Of a stretch of DNA of 26,324 nt, positions 21,764 through 26,324 are shown one piece after another; position 1 is the first letter of the stretch; each line of letters begins with the position of its first letter. The stretch lies in NCBI RefSeq assembly GCF_018613065.1, contig NZ_JAGGQW010000053.1:1-26324 (forward strand), in the 5' to 3' direction. The position numbers and the translations under genes are program-made. The DNA is from Bacillus sp. ISL-7. GTDB lineage: Bacteria > Bacillota > Bacilli > Bacillales_B > DSM-18226. The notes below the pieces were generated by a model. It was not told the DNA's origin and ran no database searches. It saw only the letters and a program-made list of their open reading frames with translations.

Positions 21764-22516
21764 CTATTTCCCCCTTAGTAACTGCATGCGCTGGTTGAAA
21801 AGGCTTGGGTATGATAAATATCCGAGCATGGCGCTTGTGACTGCAGCGGTTGTTAACAAGAGAAAGAGAATGAGCAATTGAAATTGGACTGCTTGCATAG
21901 GGTTGGCTCCTGCGATGATTTGGCCACTCATCATTCCCGGCAACTGGACGAGGCCGATTGTTTTCTGGCTCTCAATGGTCGGAATCATGCTTGCTTTTAT
22001 AGAAGTGATGAGCTGTGTGTGTATGGCTTGTTTGGGTGTTCCGCCGAGTGACAGGATGAGTTCCGCCTCATCTTGATGCACCTCTACTTCTGCTGTGAAT
22101 CTGTTGAGGAAGAGAATAGCGAGCACCATCGAATTTCCGATGACCATTCCGCTAATTGGGATAATGTATTGGGCCGTGGCAGGTGTGATCTTGAATCCTA
22201 ATAAAATACTTTGTGTCAGCACTTCAATTACTAATAATGTGACGATCAATTTCCATGTGATCCCTTTTATAGAAACGCCTTTTTTTCGGGCACTTTGTGT
22301 CGCTGCGGCAATCATGATTGTCACCATCAGGAAAATATACATCATATGTTCGGAATCAAATACAAACTTCAAAATATACCCAACCGCCAATAATTGAATG
22401 ATGGAACGTATCACAGCTATGATGGTGTCTCTTTCCAGTCCCAGTTTAAGCGTTTTGGATAAAATAATTGGAAGGAAAACGAAAATAAGGGCAATAGTTA
22501 AGTGGAGATAACTCAT
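21764..22516 (-). CDS. fetB: FetB-type ABC transporter permease (UPF0014 family)
   Basis: 250 residues with about seven membrane helices. Family blocks are clear: AVIRSIIQLLAVGYILKFVF near the N-terminus, IIPISGMVIGNSMVLAILFLNRF in the middle and IGLVQLPGMMSGQIIAGANP near the C-terminus. E. coli FetAB (YbbL/YbbM) exports iron and raises resistance to hydrogen peroxide; the metal has not been shown for Bacillus members. The start overlaps the end of the ATPase gene by four bases (ATGA), so the two are translated together. Confidence 0.9.
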   Translation of the reverse strand: MSYLHLTIALIFVFLPIILSKTLKLGLERDTIIAVIRSIIQLLAVGYILKFVFDSEHMMYIFLMVTIMIAAATQSARKKGVSIKGITWKLIVTLLVIEVLTQSILLGFKITPATAQYIIPISGMVIGNSMVLAILFLNRFTAEVEVHQDEAELILSLGGTPKQAIHTQLITSIKASMIPTIESQKTIGLVQLPGMMSGQIIAGANPMQAVQFQLLILFLLLTTAAVTSAMLGYLSYPSLFNQRMQLLRGK

Positions 22517-23244
22517 TCCATATCCCCCTTTACAAAAAGTTGCACTTTCTCATTAACAGGAGCGCGCAGTAAGCTGCTTTTTCCTGTTTCAATCACCTCA
22601 CCATTCATCATGACCCAAGTGTAGTGTCCAATCGTCATTGCCTGCTGTAAATTATGGGTAATCCAGATGATAGTGGTCCCGTATTTTTGATTAATTTTTA
22701 CAATGAGTTCTTCGATTTCCAGCTGTGATACACGATCAAGTGAAGAAGTGATTTCATCAAGCAATAATATTTGTGGATGGTTAACAAGTGTCCTTGCTAT
22801 CGATACTTTTTGACGTTGTCCTCCTGATAAATCCTTGATAGGTCGAAGCAAACATTCCTCCTCTAACCCCACATCATGCAATAAATTTTTTGCATCTTTT
22901 TCTGCTAGTTGTTTCCCTTGCAATGCTAAGGGTAAGGCAAGATTTTTTAGAACACTGCCATTAATCATTGGCGCACTTTGAAGTGCAATCCCCACAAGCC
23001 TGCGTAATTCCACGGGTTCATAGCTGCAGATAATGTTACCTTTGATATGAATTTCTCCCACACCAGGTGATAGCAACCCATTACATAATTTGAGCAAAGT
23101 CGTTTTCCCTGCTCCTGAAGGCCCCACTAAAGTGGTAATACAACCTTCGGGGAAAGATCCCGTAATATTTTTTAAAATATGGATTCCATCAAGTGAATAA
23201 TTGACATGATTAAAATGCACGGCGGGTTTATAACCTGAAGTCAT
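22513..23244 (-). CDS. fetA: FetA-type ABC transporter ATPase
   Basis: ATG 23244 is preferred: AAAGGAAGTG lies just upstream, whereas the in-frame ATG at 23304 adds a leader that spans a hairpin. 243 residues with Walker A GPSGAGKT (41-48), Q-loop Gln89, signature LSGGQRQ (139-145), Walker B ILLLDE (159-164) and the switch histidine in WITHNLQQA. It powers the FetB permease by hydrolysing ATP on the cytoplasmic face. One ATPase and one permease, each presumably as a dimer, make the complex. No binding protein is encoded, fitting an exporter. Confidence 0.9.
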   Translation of the reverse strand: MTSGYKPAVHFNHVNYSLDGIHILKNITGSFPEGCITTLVGPSGAGKTTLLKLCNGLLSPGVGEIHIKGNIICSYEPVELRRLVGIALQSAPMINGSVLKNLALPLALQGKQLAEKDAKNLLHDVGLEEECLLRPIKDLSGGQRQKVSIARTLVNHPQILLLDEITSSLDRVSQLEIEELIVKINQKYGTTIIWITHNLQQAMTIGHYTWVMMNGEVIETGKSSLLRAPVNEKVQLFVKGDME

Positions 23245-23258
23245 CAGATACACTTCCT

Positions 23259-23301
23259 TTAAAAAAGAAAACAGCAAACCCTCATACTGTTCTGTTTTCT
23301 T
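23259..23301 (-). promoter_or_regulatory. Hairpin with U-run in the fetA leader
   Basis: On the minus strand AAGAAAACAG (23301-23292) pairs with CTGTTTTCTT (23274-23265), followed by further T residues that run into the fetA ribosome site. It looks like an intrinsic terminator about 20 bases before the start codon. It may act as an attenuator or may hide the ribosome site. Confidence 0.45.
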
Positions 23302-23429
23302 CATATTCTATATTCCGAGGTCATCTTCCTAAAAATAACAAATCTTGACAGCGGCGTCCTTTCAAAATTACCAGTCACTATGTTATCATAATACTAGACA
23401 AAGATATTCATAGACTGGAGTTTTGTTTC

Positions 23430-25046
23430 GTGAAGATACCCTTATTCAAAGTAGGAATATTAACCTGTTTAACTATTAGTTTGTTCAATGTGAACGCTTC
23501 TGCAGAGTCAGATTTATCCGCCAAATGCGGTGGGATTAAACCGAACGTCAACCCGGCTTTTCAGCAAATGAACTGCTTACTTACGAATGCAGCAGTAGAA
23601 GCGGACATACCTCCTGAAGTAGTAAAAGCCGTGGCTACACAGGAAAATGGGAACTGGGAGCAGTTTGATGATGCGGGTGAACCTGTTGTTTCTCTAGATG
23701 GTGGTATCGGTCTCATGCAGCTTACCAATCAAAAGGAATACGACCAAGATAAGTTAAAAAACGATATCGTCTATAATATTGAGACCGGTGTAAGAGTCCT
23801 TAGCAGTATGTATACACGAACGGATTTGCCGAAAATCAAAGGGGCAGGACGCCAGGTGATTGAAAATTGGTATTTCCCTGTTATGGCATACAACGGGACA
23901 AAACCTGTGAACAGTCCGCTGAAACAAGAGACCGGTGAAAGAAATAAGGATGCTTATCAAGAACAAGTTTTTGCCAAATTAGAAGAGCACAGTTATTTAA
24001 AGGATACCATACTAGCCAAATACCCATTTAAAACAACTGATTTTGACTATGATCGTGATAGCACTGAAAGCATTAAGTTTAATAGGTTGGAATACACACT
24101 AACTGATCAAGTACACAACTCCGCTTATTTTTTTAAAGTTGGAAACCGTGTGGTAACGACGGCGGACAGTGTTAAATTGCGAGAAGCACCAGGTACTTCA
24201 ATTCTCAAAACCTTACCTAAAAATACAGCATTGATCATTGACGGAGAATTTACTTATGACTCTACAAATCAATTTGTTTGGTACCCTGTTTTAACCGAAG
24301 ACCATAAGATGAGAGGATATGTTTCTTCAGCTTATATAATAAAGGATACGGTGAAACCTGTCATTACAGGTGCCACAAGCAAATCTATTCCGATCAAATC
24401 CACTTTTAATGCTTTAACAGGTGTGAAAGCATTAGATAATGTAGATGGTGATATCACAAGTGCTATTCATGTGACGGGTATGGTTAATACGACGAAATTA
24501 GGCACGTACGATTTAATTTACAATGTAGCTGACAGGTCTATGAATGTGGCTACAGTTAAAAGAAGAATAACTGTATATGATAATGTGAAACCTATCATTT
24601 TAGGTGCTAATAACAAAACAATTAGACTAAATTCTTCATTTAATCCAAGAGCAAGTGTAACGGCGAGCGATAATATTGACGGTAATTTGACTAGTAAAAT
24701 TACCGTCAGCGGCACCGTTAATACGAAGAAAAAGGGTACTTATACATTAAAGTACTCGGTCACTGATAATTCAAAGAACGTTACCACTGTTACGAGAAAA
24801 ATCACGATTGATAGTACAAAGCCAGTCATTTCTGGGGCTAAAAATATAACCATTCGTTACAAATCTTCCTTCAATCCGAAAACAGGGGTAACCGCAAAAG
24901 ACAATTTAGATGGCAGTTTAACCAGTCAGATAAAAGTTACAGGAACGGTTAATACAAAGAAAAAAGGTTCCTATACATTAACGTACACTGTTACTGATAA
25001 ATCCCAAAACAAGACAGTAGTGAAGCGGATGATTACAGTAAAATAG
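23430..25046 (+). CDS. Secreted lytic-transglycosylase-like protein with SH3-like and DUF5011-type repeats
   Basis: 538 residues from GTG 23430, with GGAG about 9 bases upstream. A signal peptide ends at NASA (residue 25). Residues 40-200 form a transglycosylase/lysozyme-like domain: VVKAVATQENGNW with candidate catalytic Glu72, then DGGIGLMQLTNQ and an MAYNGTKPV block. About 235-305 is an SH3-like wall-binding region (VKLREAPGTSILKTLPKN). Residues 307-538 are three tandem Ig-like repeats of about 77 residues of the DUF5011 type (DNVDGDIT, DNIDGNLT and DNLDGSLT mark each). The protein should act on, and stick to, the cell wall outside the cell. No LPxTG anchor. The last two repeats are most alike, suggesting recent duplication. 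Confidence 0.85.
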   Translation: MKIPLFKVGILTCLTISLFNVNASAESDLSAKCGGIKPNVNPAFQQMNCLLTNAAVEADIPPEVVKAVATQENGNWEQFDDAGEPVVSLDGGIGLMQLTNQKEYDQDKLKNDIVYNIETGVRVLSSMYTRTDLPKIKGAGRQVIENWYFPVMAYNGTKPVNSPLKQETGERNKDAYQEQVFAKLEEHSYLKDTILAKYPFKTTDFDYDRDSTESIKFNRLEYTLTDQVHNSAYFFKVGNRVVTTADSVKLREAPGTSILKTLPKNTALIIDGEFTYDSTNQFVWYPVLTEDHKMRGYVSSAYIIKDTVKPVITGATSKSIPIKSTFNALTGVKALDNVDGDITSAIHVTGMVNTTKLGTYDLIYNVADRSMNVATVKRRITVYDNVKPIILGANNKTIRLNSSFNPRASVTASDNIDGNLTSKITVSGTVNTKKKGTYTLKYSVTDNSKNVTTVTRKITIDSTKPVISGAKNITIRYKSSFNPKTGVTAKDNLDGSLTSQIKVTGTVNTKKKGSYTLTYTVTDKSQNKTVVKRMITVK

Positions 25047-25072
25047 GAACAGGGATATTGTCCCCTTTCCCA

Positions 25073-25122
25073 AGCAGAGAAAAACCACCTTTTACAATCT
25101 TAAAAGGTGGTTTTTCTCTGCT
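25073..25122. terminator. Bidirectional terminator, 22-bp perfect stem
   Basis: The arm at 25073-25094 pairs without mismatch with 25101-25122 across a 6-base loop (core ACCACCTTTTA / TAAAAGGTGGT). It lies between convergent genes and should end both the transglycosylase-like and the symporter transcripts. Confidence 0.9.
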
Positions 25123-25152
25123 ATATTAAATTTAGGCGAATGGTCTTCAGGA

Positions 25153-26115
25153 TCAGACTGCTTGTTTACTACTTTGATCATTTTGATCTTTTTCTTTCAT
25201 CCGGCTGAAAATATTAGCGAGAACGGAGCCAGATAGATTATGCCAGACACTGAAAATGGCACTTGGTACTGCCGCTAAAGGCGAGAAATGAGCGGTAGCG
25301 ATAGCGACTCCCAAGCCCGAATTCTGCATACCAACTTCCATTGCTACAGCCTTTTGTTTTGCAAGGTCCATCCCGCATAAACGGGCAAAGAAAAAGCCTA
25401 GGAAGAATCCAAGCAGATTATGAAGGATTACTACACCAAAAATAAGTAGACCCGATTCAGCAATTTTGGTCGCGCTGCCTGCTACGACAGCAGATACAAT
25501 TAACACAATCGCAATAACGGAAACAAGCGGCAATGCTTTTGCACCGGCTTTTGCCTGTTTGCCAAAGAACTTTTTAATGATAAAGCCAGCTGCTAATGGA
25601 ACAATGACAACTTGTACAATCGAAAGGAATAAGGAAGCAACACTGACATCAACCCATTTGCTCGCAAACAGAAGAATAAGCAATGGTGTAACAATTGGTG
25701 CAAGAATCGTAGAAACTGAGGCAATTGCAACGGCAAGTGCCACATTTCCTCTTGCTAGAAACACCATAACATTGGAAGCAGTTCCGCTTGGACAGCATCC
25801 TACTAAAATGACACCTACAGCAACTTCTTCAGGTAAATGGAGTCCGACCGCCAATAAAAAGGCAAGTAACGGCATAATGATAAAGTGACCGATGACCCCA
25901 AGCGCCACTTCTTTCGGTCTTCTAAATACTTCTTTAAAATCCGATAGCTCGAGTGTCAGGCCCATTCCAAACATAACAATTCCTAATAGAGGAACAATAT
26001 AACCTCCCAGCCACACAAAGTTACCAGGATTAAGATAAGCATAAACCGCAAAAATCAATACCCATAACGTAAATGTTTTCCCAGCAAAGCTGCTGATTTT
26101 CTCGATGACTTCCAA
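25153..26115 (-). CDS. Bile acid:sodium symporter (BASS) family transporter
   Basis: 320 residues from TTG 26115, with GGGGGAA seven bases upstream. Nine or ten membrane helices. Family blocks: GLTLELSDFKEVFRRPKEV after helix 2, GHFIIMPLLAFLLAVGL, VGCCPSGTASNVMVFLARG (the conserved crossover region involved in sodium binding) and AMEVGMQNSGLGVAIA. Closest known Bacillus relative in style is B. subtilis YocS. It likely couples sodium entry to uptake of an organic anion; the BASS name does not prove bile acid transport, and bacterial members also carry pantoate or keto acids. Single gene sharing a bidirectional terminator with its convergent neighbour. Confidence 0.9.
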   Translation of the reverse strand: MEVIEKISSFAGKTFTLWVLIFAVYAYLNPGNFVWLGGYIVPLLGIVMFGMGLTLELSDFKEVFRRPKEVALGVIGHFIIMPLLAFLLAVGLHLPEEVAVGVILVGCCPSGTASNVMVFLARGNVALAVAIASVSTILAPIVTPLLILLFASKWVDVSVASLFLSIVQVVIVPLAAGFIIKKFFGKQAKAGAKALPLVSVIAIVLIVSAVVAGSATKIAESGLLIFGVVILHNLLGFFLGFFFARLCGMDLAKQKAVAMEVGMQNSGLGVAIATAHFSPLAAVPSAIFSVWHNLSGSVLANIFSRMKEKDQNDQSSKQAV

Positions 26116-26215
26116 AACAATTCCCCCTATAAATTAATTCCGACTAATTTAATAAATTTAATACACATTATATTAGAATAAATATTTAAAAAAATCAATA
26201 TATTCCTACAAAATG

Positions 26216-26324
26216 TTACGAAATTTTCTGTCTATTGTTGATGCTTTCTGCTCTCATCATCATTGATATCGCAAACTCAAATGCGGCTTGACCAAGAGAA
26301 CCGTCCGAAGCCACTGAAAAAGTC
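26216..26324 (-). CDS. C-terminal end of an unidentified gene (cut by window edge)
   Basis: On the minus strand the frame is open from the window edge to TAA at 26216-26218. The 35 visible residues begin TFSVASDGSLGQAAFEFAIS and continue MMMRAESINNRQKIS. The composition is protein-like and helical, but too short for me to name a family. The symporter gene starts about 100 bases further on, on the same strand, so this gene lies just upstream of it. Confidence 0.55.
   Translation of the reverse strand, partial: TFSVASDGSLGQAAFEFAISMMMRAESINNRQKIS

Noticed and set aside
23380..23396. Fur or PerR box upstream of fetA
   Set aside because: GTTATCATAATAC contains a 9-base palindrome but matches neither the Fur nor the PerR consensus well enough.

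Overview
The window is a low-GC Gram-positive chromosome segment, most likely from the family Bacillaceae (a Bacillus, Neobacillus or Mesobacillus-like organism). The evidence is strong AGGAGG-type ribosome binding sites, frequent TTG and GTG starts, U-tailed hairpin terminators, a CcpA-type cre site, a one-cysteine-type OhrR, and Bacillus-type families (DUF1002, L,D-transpeptidase, HIT, Peptidase_G2). I see no rRNA, tRNA or CRISPR. The species cannot be fixed from the sequence alone.

Layout. 1-303: 3' end of an IS3-family insertion sequence. 304-1100: gene-poor DNA with a degenerate 183-bp direct duplication and gene fragments. 1102-2144: divergent ohrR/ohr, a peroxide-sensing repressor and an organic hydroperoxide reductase, with operators between them. 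2294-3301: unknown multi-pass membrane protein. 3415-3512: a tiny, probably broken lipoprotein gene. 3583-6579: a compact operon of response regulator, histidine kinase and a membrane protein joining a cytochrome-b-like four-helix domain to a sulfite-oxidase/MsrP-type molybdopterin domain through an internal twin-arginine motif. 6902-7771: secreted DUF1002 protein. 8096-10469: IclR-family regulator followed by an aromatic-acid-type MFS transporter with its own promoter and a cre site. 10470-11485: repeats, hairpins and an unlisted 52-residue gene.

11486-13039 encodes a fibre-like protein with seventeen 14-residue YadA-head-type repeats, a Peptidase_G2 self-cleaving domain and a SHOCT-like tail. 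13765-16606 holds a secreted 5'-nucleotidase and an upstream HupE/UreJ-like membrane protein, with a PhoP-box-like array between them. 17048-19123 encodes a HIT hydrolase and an L,D-transpeptidase. 19653-20132 is a small sigma-70-family factor. 20579-21688 is a tubulin/FtsZ-superfamily GTPase, bracketed by two nearly identical long palindromes. 21764-23244 is a FetAB-type ABC exporter. 23430-25046 is a secreted lytic-transglycosylase-like protein with an SH3-like region and three DUF5011-type repeats. 25153-26115 is a BASS-family sodium symporter. A cut-off coding end follows at 26216-26324.

Two dispersed repeat families stand out: a 21-bp-period array (10534-10638 and 19383-19466) and the GGTGTCAGGCACC palindrome (20392-20443 and 21705-21756, with a related short hairpin at 6583-6599). 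Functional threads are oxidative stress (ohrR/ohr and possibly the molybdenum protein with its two-component system), cell-envelope work (L,D-transpeptidase, transglycosylase), nutrient uptake (MFS, BASS, nucleotidase) and metal export (FetAB). The least ordinary loci are the internal-Tat molybdenum protein, the repeat fibre and the palindrome-bracketed tubulin homologue. All assignments rest on reading motifs by eye.
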